Positions 47,301 to 60,613 of a stretch of 64,000 nt of DNA are shown here, piece by piece. The notes under the pieces were generated by a model. The model had not been told where the DNA came from. It saw only the letters and a list, made by a program, of their open reading frames with translations, and did no database searches. Position numbers and translations under genes: made by a program. Source of the stretch: Nageia nagi (taxonomy: Eukaryota > Pinophyta). The DNA lies in NCBI GenBank assembly GCA_050084985.1, contig JBITNC010000001.1:32612001-32676000 (forward strand), given 5' to 3'. Positions within the stretch are counted from its first letter, which is position 1, and each line of letters opens with the position of its first letter.

Positions 47301-50300
47301 ATAATTTAAATTTTAAATTTTAAACATAATTTATTATTATATTTAATCATATAAGTTATTATAAATTTAAATTTTTAATTTTAAACATATAATTTATTAT
47401 AAATTTAAATTATAAATTATGAAAAATATAATTTAGGTTAGGGTTTTAGGTTTAAAGGTTAGGGGTAGGGTTTAAAGGTTTGGGTTAGGGTTAGAAGTTA
47501 TGATTTTTTATTAAATTAAAAGTTAATTTATAATTTAATTTTAAATTTTTAAAATATAAGTTATTATAAATTTAAATTTTTAATTTTAAACATATAATTT
47601 ATTATAATTTAAATTATAAATTTTAAAAATATAATTTAGATTAGGGGTTTAGGTTTAAGGGTTATGGGTTTGGGTTACAATTTAAGAGTTTAAGTTAGGG
47701 TTAGGGGTTACAGTTTAAGGGTTAAGGATTTAGTTTAGGGTTTAAAAGTTTAGGTTAGAGTTAGGGGTTACAATTTAAGGGTTTATATTAGGATTTAAGG
47801 CTTAAAAGTTTGGGTTTGAGTTCAAAGTTAAGGTTTTATAGGATTGAATTTGAGTTAAAAATTAGGGTTTGAGAGTTATAGTTAGGATTGAAGGGTAAGG
47901 GTTAAGGTTTGGTTACAGTTAGGATTTAGGGGTTATAGTTAAGGTTATGATTAGGGTAAGCATTAAAGGTTTAGGTTAGAGGTTAAGGTTTAAGGGTTAG
48001 TGATTTGGGTTTAATTTTAAGGTTAAAAATTAACATTTTAGGGCTTATATATGGTTAGGATTTAGAGGTTAGGGTTTGGGTTAAGGTTTAAGGGTTTATG
48101 TTAGAGTTTAATTAAGGGTTTGAGTTGAAATTAGAAGTTAGGGTTTTATTTTAAATTAACTTAAAATTTAATTTATAATATAATTTAAATTTTAAATTTT
48201 AAACATAATTTATTATTATATTTAAACATATAAGTTATTATAAATTTAAATTTTTTAATTTTAAACATATAATTTATTATAAATTTAAAATATAAATTAT
48301 AAAAATATAATTTAGGTTAAGGGTCCAAATTTAAAGGTTAGGGGTAGGGTTAAAAGGTTTGGGTTAGGGTTAGGAGTTATGATTTTATTTTAACTTAAAA
48401 TTTAATTTATAATATAATTTTAAATTTTAAATTTTAGATATATAAGTTATTATAAATTTAAATATTTAATTTTAAACATATAATTTACTATAAATTCAAA
48501 TTATAAATTTTAAAAATATAATTTAGGTTAGGGATTTAGGTTTAAAGGTTTAGATTAGTATTAGGAATGATGATTTAAGGGTTTATGTTAGGATTTAAAG
48601 GTTAGGAGTTTGGGTTTGAGTTCAATGTTAGGATTTTATGGGCTTGGATTCGAGTTAAAAATTAGGGTTTAAGGGTTATGGTTAAGATTTAAGGGTAAGG
48701 GTTAGGGTTTAAGATATATGGTTAGAATTTAAGGGTTATGGTTAGGGTTTAAGGGTTAAGGTTTAAAATTATGGTTATGATTAAGATTTAGGGGTTATAG
48801 TTAAGGTTATGGTTAGGGTTAAATGTTAAAGGTTTATGTTAGGGGTTAGGGTTTAACGATTAGGGGTTTGAATTTAAGTTTAAGGTTAAGAATTAAGATT
48901 TTAGGGCTTATATATGGTTAGGATTTAAGGGTTAGAGGTTTAGGTTAAGGTTTAAGAGTTTAGGTTAGGATTTAATTAAGGGTTTGAGTTATAATTAAGA
49001 GTTAAGATTTTATTTTAACTTAACTTAAAATTTAATTTATAATATATTTTAAATTTTAAACATATAATTTATTATCTTTAAACATATAAGGTATTATAAA
49101 TTTAAATTTTTAATTTTAAACATATAATTTATTATTAAATTTAAAAATATAATTTAGGTTAAGGGTTAGGAGTTTGAGTTAGGGTTTAAAGATTCTGATT
49201 AGGGTTAGGAGTTAGGATTTTATTTTAACTTAACTTAAAATTTAATCTATAATATAAATTTAAATTTTAAACATATAAGTTATAAAAATTTAAATTTTTA
49301 ATTTTAAACATATAATTTATTATAAATTTAAATTATAAATTTTAAAACTATAATTTAAGCTAGGGGTTTATATTTAAGTATTAAGGGTTTGGGTTAAGGT
49401 TTAAGGGTTTAGATTAGGGTTATGGTTTAAGAGTTAAAATTTTAGGTTAGGATTAGGGGTTATGGTTTAAGGGTTTATGTTAGTATTTAAGAGTTAGGAG
49501 TTTAGGTTTATGTTCAAGGTTAGGGTTTTATAAGTTTGGATTTGAGTTAAAAATTAGGGTCTAACAGTTATGGTTAGGATTTAAGGTTAAGGGTTAAGGT
49601 TTAAAAAATATGGTTAGGATTTAAGGGTTATGGTTACAGCTTACAATTAAGGTTTAAAATTATGGTTAGGGGTTTAGGCCTAAGGATTAGTGGTTTGGGT
49701 TAGGGTTTAAGGGTTTTGGTTAGGGTTAGGGATTACGATTTAAGGGTTGATGTTAGGATTTAAGAGTTAGGAATTTAGGTTTGAGTTTAGGGTTAAGAAT
49801 TAAGATTTAGGTTAAGGGTTAGAGTTTAAAGGTTAAGGGTTTAGATTTGAGTTGAAGGGTAAGAATTAATATTTTAGGGGTTATATATGGTTAGGATTTA
49901 GGGATTAGGGGTTTGGGTTAAAATTTAAGGATTTAGGTTAGGATTTAAGGGTTTGGGTTAGGGTTAGGAGTTAGAATTTTATTCTAACATAACTTAATAT
50001 TTAATTTATAATATAATTTTAAATTTTAAACACATAATTTTCAATTTTAAACATATAATTTAAGTTATGGGTTTAGGTTTAAAGTTTAAAGGTTTAGTTT
50101 AAGTTATAAGGGTTTGGAATAAAATTTAAAGGTTTTAGTTAAGGTTTAATTTTAACTTAACTTAAAATATAATTTATAATGTAATTTTAAATTTTGTATT
50201 TCAAACATATAATTTATTATTATCGTAATATAATTTTAAATTTAAATGTTGAATTTTAAATATATAATTTATTATATATTTAAATTTTAAATATTAAACA

Positions 50301-50400
50301 TATAATTTATTTTAAAGGTTTAGGTTTTAGGGTTAGGGGTATGTATTAGGGTTTAAGGGTTTAAGTTAGGGTTAGGGATTACGATTTAAAGGTTTATATT
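44395..50400 (+). repeat. Telomere-like array 2 with ~0.9-kb higher-order units
   Basis: About 6 kb of degenerate telomere-like words (TTTAAGGGTTA, GGTTAGGG, TTAGGATTTAAGGG) alternating with AT-rich blocks that read AACTTAAAATTTAATTTATA and TTAAACATATAATTTATTAT. The marker TTATATATGGTTAGGATT and variants recurs near 45436, 46261, 47164, 48044, 48907 and 49880, steps of 825, 903, 880, 863 and 973 bp. The AT-rich blocks recur in step with it, two per unit. This makes a higher-order satellite of five to six units. The edges are more degenerate. Confidence 0.88.
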
Positions 50401-51517
50401 TAGAAATATAATAAAGCATGAAAAATATGTTGTATTTTATAAATTACCTACTCATCAATACCATTGTTTCAACATACTAGTCTAAATTTACTTATTAATT
50501 ACAACTAATCAATATAGCTTAAAACAACAAAGATAAGTTGCATTTACAAAGTTAACATTTTAACATTCTTCCATCATTTTCATATTACAATGTGGCCCAA
50601 TGGAAACCTTAATCAATTTAATATTGGTAGACCATGTTAGGTTTATCAAGTTGAATAGTTTTAAATTTTTTACACTAATAATATTTTTTGTTATTATCTT
50701 TATTTAGTGATTATCCTAGTCGATGAAAAAGAGAGAAAAGAAATCAAAATCTCCAAAGTCAAAAAGAAAAAAGGGTTTATTAAGTATTTATTTATGAATA
50801 TGATTTGTTCATATTTTATTTAATAATATTCATTTCAAAAGAAAAATTAACTTTATTTATTTATTATCTTTTTTTACATAGTAAGGTAGTGGCTAAATTA
50901 TATAAAATGGTCACATAATGGATAGATAGGTGTGAGATAGATAGATAAATTAATAGAAAAATGGGTATTGGGCCTTTAAGTATTGAACCTTTTAGGCCTA
51001 CTGCTACCATTGCTCAATCATTATTTGTGGGCTCATCACCATTTGGTAATATTATTTGATTTGCTAATTTTAAAAAATAGATTGAAGTTACCTTTTATTA
51101 ATTAAATGTTACATTCAATAAAGATAATCTAAGTAATGTTGTAATTGTAGACCTAAATTCATTCAATAAGGAGATTGTATTTGCAACATGCAAGGGAACA
51201 AATGATATTAAGATTAAGATGGATAAAAATGATGTTATTAAAGATTAGAATGGTAAGAATTGATTTAAAAATATACATATTTATATATTTATTTTGGAAT
51301 TAATTTACTAATATTATTAAATTTTCTTCAGGGATTTTGTTTTATGATACTCTCAAAAAATGCACCTTTCATCATTTTGATCCCACAATAGACCTTGACT
51401 GGAAAAAATAAAATGAAGTAGGTATATATAAAATTTTTTATACTTAATTTTATAAATTGTAAATTACACTTAATTTTTTTATAAATTGTGATAATTTTTT
51501 TTATAAATTATTATTAA
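50401..51517. other. Unassigned sequence left of element E
   Basis: AT-rich. A lysine- and serine-rich plus-strand reading (EKKSKSPKSKRKKG at about 50735-50780) and a reading around 50960-51050 (GPLSIEPFRPTATIAQSLFV) hint at old coding sequence, but no family was recognised. Confidence 0.4.
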
Positions 51518-53420
51518 TAGAACTTTTTACTTTTATTGATCAGTATAGTGTAACTTAAGGATTTGGTTTGGTCATGTTCTTCACTGCTACAATGGTAGGT
51601 TCCTTGAAAAAGCAAAAAGTGGTGGGGATATGCTTGTGTTGGTTTTCTACTCAATATTTGATTTATAGGCCAATTCTTATCTATATTTCAGGTCAAAATC
51701 AATAGAAAAGAAATAAAAAGATGAAGAGTTATAGAAAAAAGTTAAGTAAATAAATAGATAAAACATGAAATTTATAAATCAAGCATTATAGCATAGGAAA
51801 CAATCCATAGCCAAGATTAAGAATAGTAAACTATCTCACACTTAGGGTCTTGTAATCACAATACACAACCATAATTTGTAGAAAATATTTCACACATAAC
51901 ATTTACAAAAGTAATAACAACCACTTTATTAGAAGAGGAAAAAGTATTGTCTGTTTGTATTATCATATGTGAATAGCTCTTATAGATTGGATAAATTTGC
52001 TAAAATGTTTGACCTTTTTGATTTCTAAAAGCTAGCTATTTATACAACTTCCCCTTCTTCTTGAGTGGTTAGGTTTCATTAATATATATTACTACTAGCA
52101 TTTAATGAAATAATTAAAATAATATTATTTATATAAATGCTACAACTATGCTAGATTACATAGTGAATAAGTACTAATCAACATAACTATCTAAGAATCT
52201 ATAATTTTTGGTCAACTATGTCCATAAAGCTACAATTCTTTTGACATATCATTGACTGGTCCTTCTTCGATCCTATAGCTAATTAAAGATAGCACTATAG
52301 CTAATTAAGGTTAGCATTGTAGCTAATTGAGTATTTATTTGATTGCACTTTGATTGGTATGATTTGGTATTATGTTCTATCAATTGCTACCTACTTCTCT
52401 GAAATATTTATGATTTCTACTATGGATGTTAGTAATCAAAGTAATGGTGGTTGATAGAAATTATGTTTACTTGACTCAAGAAGAACTACCATTGTTATGT
52501 GGAAATGAGTTGATGTTGACATATTAATAGGTATCTAAGGGTCAAACACTTAAGATGAAGTGGACCTAGGTGTTCTTTCTCATGCATTACTCTTACACTT
52601 GCTTGGTAGGCTCTATGTTCTTCTTTTGGGCTCTATCGATGATCTAGTTCTTTTAAGATCCATTGATTTTAACTAAAAATCATGATATAATCTCTCATAA
52701 TTGGTGGGAACTATTTATATTCTATCTCCTCCAAGACCCACTAATTTTTATTAAAAAATGTGACATCATCTTTCAAAATCATCAAGCTCTATTGATGTTC
52801 TTCAAAAATTTGCACCCATCATTGCTTACTCTAGGACTTGCTGATTTTGATCAAAAATTATGACATCATATTCCAATGTTATTGAGCTCTATTGATATTC
52901 TAATTATATTGAGACCTACTAATTTTCACCAAAAAACTATGACATCATCTCTCAAAATGCCTTAGCTCTATTGATATTCTTCAAAAGTCTAACTCTGAAT
53001 TTGTACAAGTCTCAAACATTTGTAATAATAATTCTTAGAGACTCTTAAGGCATTAAATATAATTTTGGGATACTTTTATAGACATGACTCTTAGATATCC
53101 TAAAGAAGATGATATCACTCTCAATAACTTTCAAATCCTAATCACTAAAGAATAAAACAATGAAGAATTGATATAACTTCTATTGACATAACTCTTAGGT
53201 ATATTTATTCACATAATTTCTAGGTACTAAAAAAATGACATAACTCTCAATTATCCTTATTCACATAATTCTTGAAAATTAAAAAATATGACTCTTAACA
53301 CCCAAAGAAAAAGAAATGACAAGAGGATGGATTAAGAATGAAAGAATACAAAATTTTACAACTCATGAAGACTCTAAAAGAATAATGTCCTCTCAAACAC
53401 TCTTATATACATAACTCTCA
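51518..53420 (-). repeat. 3' LTR and 3' UTR region of element E
   Basis: The left 90 bp match the visible part of the 5' LTR (63904-64000), which fixes the LTR end at 51518. The right limit of the LTR is not determined because the 5' copy is cut by the window. A minus-strand TATAAATA lies at 52037-52044. Within 52630-52990 there are four diverged copies of a GCTCTATTGATNTTCT block with TGACATCAT nearby. At 53085-53420 there are repeats of GACATAACTCTTA-like words. These probably belong to the 3' UTR. Confidence 0.6.
52037..52044 (-). promoter_or_regulatory. TATA box, 3' LTR of E
   Basis: Minus-strand TGTATAAATAGC, preceded by AAGAAGAAGGGGAAG. The distance to the LTR end is about 520 bp. Confidence 0.5.
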
Positions 53421-53559
53421 GGTAGTAAATAATGAAATAATGAAGAATAAAAAATATTATAATTACCATAATTTTAGAATGTAATTCTAAAGAAATACAA
53501 TCTTCTAGTAGCTCTTTAGGGTCTCTGCTTGTTGGAGAATAGAACCTTTCAACTATTGC

Positions 53560-56500
53560 TCCTAGTGGCTTGCCCAAAAGTGGACTTGGTTGTAGTTTCT
53601 TCTACTACCATCATGTATAGTGGGAGTAATGGCTGCATCTTTTTATTTAGATCACTTAGATCTTTATAATCAACTTGTGATAGGATGGAAGATGCCTTAA
53701 TCTTCTTTGTGTCTAATATGAACCTTGCTAGGACACTATTTAGCCCTCTAGCATGTAAAAATTTTATAATAGCTTCCTAAACCAACTCATTTATTTGTTG
53801 AAGATGTAAGGTTTATTTATTAAAAAATATTGTTCCAATAATTGAATGCTATTGGCTACCCAATTGGCAACACTACCCTCTACATTTTGCTCCTCCCACA
53901 ATTTAGAAGCCTTCATCTCAATTAAAGAATTTGTTAATAAATTCTAGCTCTATTATGAGTTGGTGTTTATTTATGTTCATATTAAATATTAAAATTTGGA
54001 GTTCATAAATTTTTTGGATCCTCTTCTGATATGACTATTTTGGCTTAAAGGAGATTGTTGTGAACTCTTTTTCAATCAAAGTTCGCAATCGAATCTGCAT
54101 CCTTTCCAAAACTACTCTAGGTATATCCAAAGCTAGCTTATGAAGAGCATTTTGAGCATAAAATTCTTTGATGGCCTATATAGCTTCCTCCTTGAGTAGA
54201 TGTAAGTGAGTTAATATATCATTCTATCACTAACTTGCTCTACCAAACATTTTCTAAATTTTTTCATAAGTAGTAATAGATTTGCATTATCATTTGATAG
54301 AACTTTATTTGTTACACTAATAGTTTGCATCTTGACCTCAACCTATTTGATTTTCTAAGAATAGATAATTTTAGCCTAACTTTTGAGCTCTTTTATCATT
54401 TGATTTGTAGCATCTAGCTTAGCTTTTGATGTTGCCATGCTCTTATCAAACTTTGTTTTCTATTTTTAAAGCTTTACAATCAATGTTTTATTCTTATTTT
54501 GAAACCTAGATACTATTTTATCTTTAAGGGAGTAGTATTTCTTATATTGGTCAATTTTGTTATTCAATTTTCTCTATTTTAACCTCCATTGCTTGAAGAC
54601 TTTTACCAACTACCATTGACGTATTTACAAGAAACTTGAACTAGTTAATAGTTGATGTACTCTACATATTTACATCTATTATTATCATGAGAGTAAAATC
54701 CAACTACCTTTCTTTGAAAGGCATCTATGCAATTTTTATATCTTCCATTTCTATTACTTTACTCAAAATTCTTGATTGTTGCTCAAGGAGCATAGGAGAT
54801 TTATTAACAAAGGTTATCCAATCAATGGACTCTACAATTTATGTAAAAAAAATTGATTTTATTTCCTTTTATGAGGCTATAGGAATAAAAGAATGAGTAG
54901 AAATAATTCCACCTACATTAGGTGTCTTAATTTGTTGAATTGGTTGAGACTATTGAGGAGGTGTTAATTGTTGGACTTCTAGTTTAGGCTCAACTTCTTC
55001 CATGGCCTAACCTTGTTATTTAGGCTTATCGATTAGGCTAGAGTCCTTTTTCCTAGATTTATCATCATCATCACCATCTATTGATCCTCCTTTAGGTGCA
55101 GTTACTATTGTCCTACTAGATTCAAGTATACTTCTCCTACTTTGTTGAACCTAGCTTTATCCTTTTTTAGGGGTTTTTATTTGTTCTTATTCTTGAGCTT
55201 TTTTTGTACCACTAGTATCTGTATCCTATGGCTCTTTAAACTCTTCAATGTCGAAAATTTCTATTTCTTTTATTTCCACCTTTGGGACTTCTTCTATCAC
55301 CTCTAAAGGTAAAGGTACAATCATTTGTGATTGTGACCTTGTTATAGTAGACCAAGGCTTTTTTATAGGTTTTTGCTTCTTTTCCAATATCTGCTACCTT
55401 TGAGCAAGAGTTTAAAATTTTCTTTTCTTTTTGGGATAAGGTTCCTAGGAAGAGATGGTGGTTTATGAAGGTTTTGTTCTCCCTTATTTAGAGTTTAAAC
55501 CATGCCAGATGGTTCTCCTATTTGTACTATCCTTACCTCTATAGTAGGTGTCCTATGAAAATAAGGAGGAAGAAGTTATCCCAACTCTGGTAGAGGATCC
55601 TTGAAATACTCAACCTCCCAATACTTATCATACTTAAATTTTTTAAATAATTCATTTTCAATATGATGAATTTTTATGGTATACTCAAATTTAAATCTTG
55701 TAAAATAATGAATGTTATTGGTACCCCACCCAAGATATGCTAATTGGGTGAGGACCTTTGGGTTGAGGACAAAATCTTGCTTCTTATTTTCCTAGTTTCT
55801 ATATTTTCTTATTCCTTCTAGGGCCATTTAGGCCTTATTTAGGGGTATAAATTTCCAATCTAGATATATTTTTACCTCTTGCTCAATTTTATTTATGGGG
55901 CCTACTATCATGGAAAAATGCTAGATGTTTTTTGCTAGTCCTTATTATTTGGGTCATCTCCCCTGATGGGTCATACATCCATGTAATTCCCATCTTATCT
56001 AACTTGAAATTTTGTACAATAAATTGGGCTATACTATCTTTACATCCTATCTTTGAAAGAGTAAAATTTTTTATAGAAGCTAGTATATCTACAATAGACT
56101 TAAGATTACCTGCAAACCCATATTTACTCTCTATGGTACAAATCTATCTACCCATATCTATTGAATAAAATTGGTGGGTGACATATTTAGGCAAAAATAA
56201 GGGTTTCTCAAAATACTCATACTTGACTATTATGATGTGATTTCTTAATAAGTACTAATCATTGATTTTATTTCTACCTTGTAGCTCCTTCATTATGCTT
56301 TTTTGCACCTTATTGGGGAGTTTTTTAGTCAAATTTTTTGTTGTAGTTGCATAAAACTTTTCCATGAACTTGTAGTAGGATCCATGCAACTTGGTCAACA
56401 TTGGCACCATTAGATCAATTGGAACCAACATAGCACTAGAACTAATCAACTCAATTAGGAGCCCTACCTCTATAAGTTTGTCCAAATTTTGATGGACAAA

Positions 56501-57285
56501 GAGCCACTAAAGATATGAGGAATGTATAAAATATGACTTCTCAATCTTGAATAGACACCTCTTAATTTCTTTGATTATAAAAGCTAAGAAATCATAGTAG
56601 ATGTGGACTTCTAAAATTTTATAAGCCATATGCACCATGGCTTTGTCTACTTCAATTTGGGTCTTTTTTTCCAAGATGACTATGAGTGCTTATAGCACTT
56701 CTTTATCCTTATTTCTTTCAAAAAGAGTTATCTAGTAGCTTGGTAAGAGTTTAGCTTTTTGTTATTTTGGTATCTCCCACTAATCTAGCTTAGCATTTCA
56801 TCTTAATTGATATAAACATCATATTTCTCCTTTTTCAAATTAATTTATTTTTTAACATGGAATGTCCAATCTATTGGAATAGTAAATGCTTTGATGATGG
56901 AGTTAGGGGAGTAATCTAGCGTTGCTTCAAACATCAATTTAGAAGTATCTCCTTCTTCAATGCTCTTGAACATTTCAATTTGTTACCCTTTTAAGAGCTT
57001 GGGGTAGGTGAAGGATTCATAGGGCACATAATATGCCAAGCCCTAATCAATCATAACATCTCTCTTTGAATGAGCAAGTGACTTTCCTTTTTTGCTCACT
57101 TCAAATTTCTTAAGCTTTAAAAGAATGTGACTAGGGTTAGCTATCCATGTATCGATATGACTAATTACTTCCATCTCAATCCAATTCACTCTTGGTGCAT
57201 TCTTGAGATATTCTTCTTATAAAGAGAGAAGGTTAGCATTGAGTTATTCTACTTTAGCTGCAAAGGATGATTGAGAGGTCACCAT
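53560..57285 (-). pseudogene. Long unrecognised ORF between integrase and 3' LTR of E
   Basis: An ATG at 57285 opens MVTSQSSFAAKVE. The frame then stays readable on the minus strand for about 3.7 kb with scattered TAA/TAG stops and some frame changes. Blocks include EEYLKNAPRVNWIEMEVISH, GDTSKLMFEATLDYSPNSII (57250-56880), KLHGSYYKFMEKFYATTTKN and GCKDSIAQFIVQNF, LDKMGITWMYDPSGEMTQII (56400-55930). A lysine-rich, low-complexity stretch follows (55500-55100), then a helical end with KEFYAQNALHKLALDIPRVV and RMQIRLRTLIEKEF (54180-54060). The ancestor was about 1,200 codons. Most stops sit where Gln would fit (GAA TAA CTC, GAT TAG GGC). I do not recognise the family. The position is that of env-like ORFs in Athila-type elements, but I saw no clear signal peptide or membrane segment. 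Confidence 0.55.
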
Positions 57286-57719
57286 GATATTAACAACCCT
57301 TTTTGAACCTTTGGTTATCATTTAGAGATAGCAATTTAGGCAATGCAAGGTCTTGTAGCTTTTCTCTCTTTCAACACAACTTGATAGGTGTTGAACTATA
57401 GAGTATGGGGGGGACTTTATTTATCTAAAGTTGGAAAGATTTCCATTAATAGTAATTAATTTTTGAGAATCTTGAGACTTGTGCATTATATGAATTGAAC
57501 TAGTATAGGCTAGATTAGTAAATTCAAAGCACACTAGAGTTAATTTGTTGTACTTGTGTGATAGTTCATCAAATATAAGGAAATTTTCTTTAAATACTAA
57601 TATATCTAGTGATAGGTGAGCAACATACCCTCATTAAATCTTGACAAAACTACATTATAATTAAAAGCTAAGAGGTACATCAATATTAACTCTTAATAGT
57701 ACTAAATTAAATTTAAGCA

Positions 57720-59043
57720 TTAATGGCTATTTACTTTTTTTTTGAAAATTGTACAATTTGTTTTACAATATACAATGCTTTGTAGGTAGTACACATTTAC
57801 TTCATTAGTTGGTAATGTTTTAAATAAATCTTGTGATGGGAATAGGTAATTCTCAAGATCTAAGAACATATTGCAACTTGAATGCATTATTTTGCATAGT
57901 TTGGGTAATGATGTAAGGCCTGCTTCATAAAGAGTCAAATTTTTGGTATCTTCTAGGATTTGGTTTTTTCTCATCCCATTTAAGGATAATATCACTTGGT
58001 TCAAACTTCACTTGGGAAGGATTTTTTTATAAAACCACCTATTGATAATGTGTTGGTGATGCTAGAATGACTCATATGCTTTGTTCTGATCTTTCTCCAA
58101 TTTTAAGAGCTAAATATATCTAGACTATAGTGGCTCAAAGTCATGGTCTTCCATTTCTTTCAAAATTTTTAAACTTGGTAACTCCATATATACTAGCAAC
58201 ATTGGTCTTTTACCATATACCAATGCATATGGGGATGTGTTTATTATTGATTTAATACTAATTCTATCAACCCATAATACATAGTCCAACTTTGTATACC
58301 ATTGTTTGGGATTCCCTTCAATTATTCTCTTGATGATTCGGGTTAGATTTTTATTAGTTGACTCAGCTAACCCATTACCTTATGGGTAATAGTTTGAAGA
58401 GAATAACTAGTAAATTCCATACTAAGCTACAAAGTTTGAGAGATTGCTCCTAATAAATGTTGGACCGTTATCTAACACTATAGTTTGGGGGATTCCAAAG
58501 TAAGTGATTATCTTTTTAATCATTTGTATTATCACTTCTTGATCTGCATTTTTGCATGGCATAGCCTTTGACCATCTAGTGAAATAATCTATTGTAGTCA
58601 AAATAGACTTGTGGCCTATCAAGGAGTTTAGGTTTATGACACTAATGAAGTCCATACCCCCACTATTAAAAAAGCTCTTCAACTATTACAAGTTTGAGAG
58701 GCATTATAGCTTATCTTCTCTTTCTCATAAATCTATTACACTTATCACATTCCTAAGTAATTTTGAATTAATCTTGAAATATTATGGGCCAATAATATCT
58801 AGCTTGTAATACCTTTGCTTCTATAGTTGGTCCACTGTAATGCCTACCAAAGAATTCATAATGAAATTTATGTAATATTATATGAGATTCATCTTGAGTC
58901 ACACATTTGAGAAGGGTTTGATCAAATTTTTTTCTATACAAATGGTCATCTATCATGATAAATTTAAAGACATGCAACCTAAATCTCCTTCTTTGGAATC
59001 TATCCAGAGCTTCAAGGTACATACCAGTTTGAAAATAAACCAT
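57720..59043 (-). pseudogene. Ty3/gypsy integrase, element E
   Basis: The zinc-binding part at 59043-58768 reads HIILHKFHYEFFGRHYSG, VLQARYYWPIIFQD and then NKCNKCNRF, so all four ligands (H, H, C, C) are present. The core at 58682-58300 reads GGMDFISVIN, GIPQTIVLDNGPTF and GNGLAESTNKNLTRIIKRII. The D, D, E triad is intact, unlike that of element A. C-terminal text follows: WYTKLDYVLWVDRISIKSII, SPYALVYGKRPMLLVYMELP and, at 58004-57720, a tail ending LPTNEVNVYYL. In-frame stops (for example after SNFVA) and frame changes break the gene. Confidence 0.88.
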
Positions 59044-59099
59044 GATTTACTTAATTCAATCACTTCCATGATTAAGTTGCTACTCATCTTCCATAAGAG

Positions 59100-59700
59100 T
59101 GGTCATATGTGAAGCTTTAGCTATATTTTCATAGAAATCCTACCTTTAATTAGCTTGGTTGGCTTAATCTCTATTTCATATTCCATTACTTTAGTGATTC
59201 AACTAGCTTTTTCTTTACCTAAATCTCCTTGTATAATATAATTTCTTGCATCTAGATGAATAGTATATACAAAGATTCTATTATGAGAGAGATAATATTT
59301 GAATTTTTTAAGTCCCTTCATAATGAAAAACACTTGCTTTTCAATAAAGGAATACCTTTGCTGGTGTTGATGCAATTTTTGACTATGAAAGGCAATTGAG
59401 TGTACTTCATTATTATCATCTTTCTTGCAAGAATTACAGTAATGCTCCCATCTACTCCATGTGCATGTATGATGAAATATTTTGACATATCAAGATTTTT
59501 AAGCACAATAGCTTTTGTTATAGCCTTTTTTATCTCTTTGAAGGCTTCTTTTGCTTCACATGATCAAGAAAATGAAACATTTTTCTTTAGCATTTAAGTG
59601 ATTGGAGATACAATTTCTAAAAAATTATTAATAAATTTCCTAACAAAATTGATCTGATCAAGGAATGATTATAAGGCATTCTTAATAGAGGGAAGTGGTG
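59100..59700 (-). pseudogene. Native RNase H remnant, element E
   Basis: After the RT thumb, the minus strand reads AFKEIKKAITKAIVLKNLDM, SKYFIIHAHGVDGSITVILA and YTQLPFIVKNCINTSKGI, which fits the P.L..PDF.KPF.L...AS..... start of the gypsy RNase H. The first Asp site is eroded and the second half is barely readable. It sits between RT and integrase as expected. Confidence 0.6.
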
Positions 59701-60613
59701 ATGCTTCTATAGCTTTTACTCTATTTGGATCAATTTTTGGTTCCTCTTTTGAGATAATATGGCCAAGTAATTTTTCTTGGTTGACCATAAAAATTGATAT
59801 TTTTGCTTAGATTGATATGCCAAATTTCATATATTTTTCAAAGACTAATATTATATGTTCTAGGTGATCACTTCTACTTCTAGAGAAGATGATGATATTA
59901 TCTAGATAGATCAATATAATCTTGTTTATCAACTCACCAAATGCATGATCCATCTCTCTTTGAAAAATGGCTCCTGCATTAGAAAGACCAAATGGCATCC
60001 TTTGAAAAGGAAATGTCCCATATTTAATTATAAATGCTATTTTGAACTAATATTCATCCTTCACCCAAATCTAGTTAAATCTTGAGTAGCCATCAATCAT
60101 TAAAAAATAGCAAGCTTTAGCTATTGTATGTAGGATCTAGTCCATTGGCAAGAGAGGATAATTATCTTTAAGAGACACTTTATTCAAATTTCTAAAATCA
60201 ACACAGAGTTTGATTTCTCCACTTTTCTTTCTAATAAGAACTAAATTTGTAACTCAAGAAGAATGCTTGATAGGATAAATGATTTTTGAATCAAGGAGCT
60301 TGATTAACTCCTATTTCATACGTTCTTCTATATTTGGATTGATAGGTCTCTATTTTTGCCTATATGGTTTGACCTTTGGTTCAAGGTCGATCATGTGTTG
60401 GATGACATCTTTGCCATATGTATCAACATCATCATAAGTCCAAGCAATTACTTGGGAAAACTCATGATAAATTTGATACATTGTACCCTTTTCTTCAACT
60501 AAACACTTTAAACCAATTTTTATAAACTTTCTAGGTTCTACTTCTAGCTCAACATAATTTTCCTTCAAGATGACTGAAGACTTAGCCTTTAAGACATCTT
60601 TTGAATCAAACAT
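59700..60613 (-). pseudogene. Ty3/gypsy reverse transcriptase, element E
   Basis: The lead-in (60613-60350) reads QVIAWTYDDVDTYGKDVIQH and HMIDLEPKVKPYRQK. Then come EERMK, ELIKLLDSKIIYPIKHSS, NLVLIRKKSGEIKLCVDFRN and LNKVSLKDNYPLLPMD. Motif B is FPFQRMPFGLSNAGAIFQRE (about 59960-60010). The catalytic box reads YLDNIIIFSRS (about 59870-59905): the second Asp of YxDD is now Asn, a G-to-A change on the coding strand. The thumb follows: LLGHIISKEEPKIDPNRVKA. Stops are TAA, TAG or TGA at probable Gln, Trp and Arg codons. Confidence 0.88.

Noticed and set aside
57411-57420. G-run as polypurine tract of element E
   Set aside because: The run is on the plus strand, while E lies on the minus strand, where a PPT must be purine-rich. 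It also lies well upstream of the 3' LTR.
58609-59597. Plus-strand frames of 65-76 codons
   Set aside because: They are antisense to the integrase and RNase H reading frames of element E.
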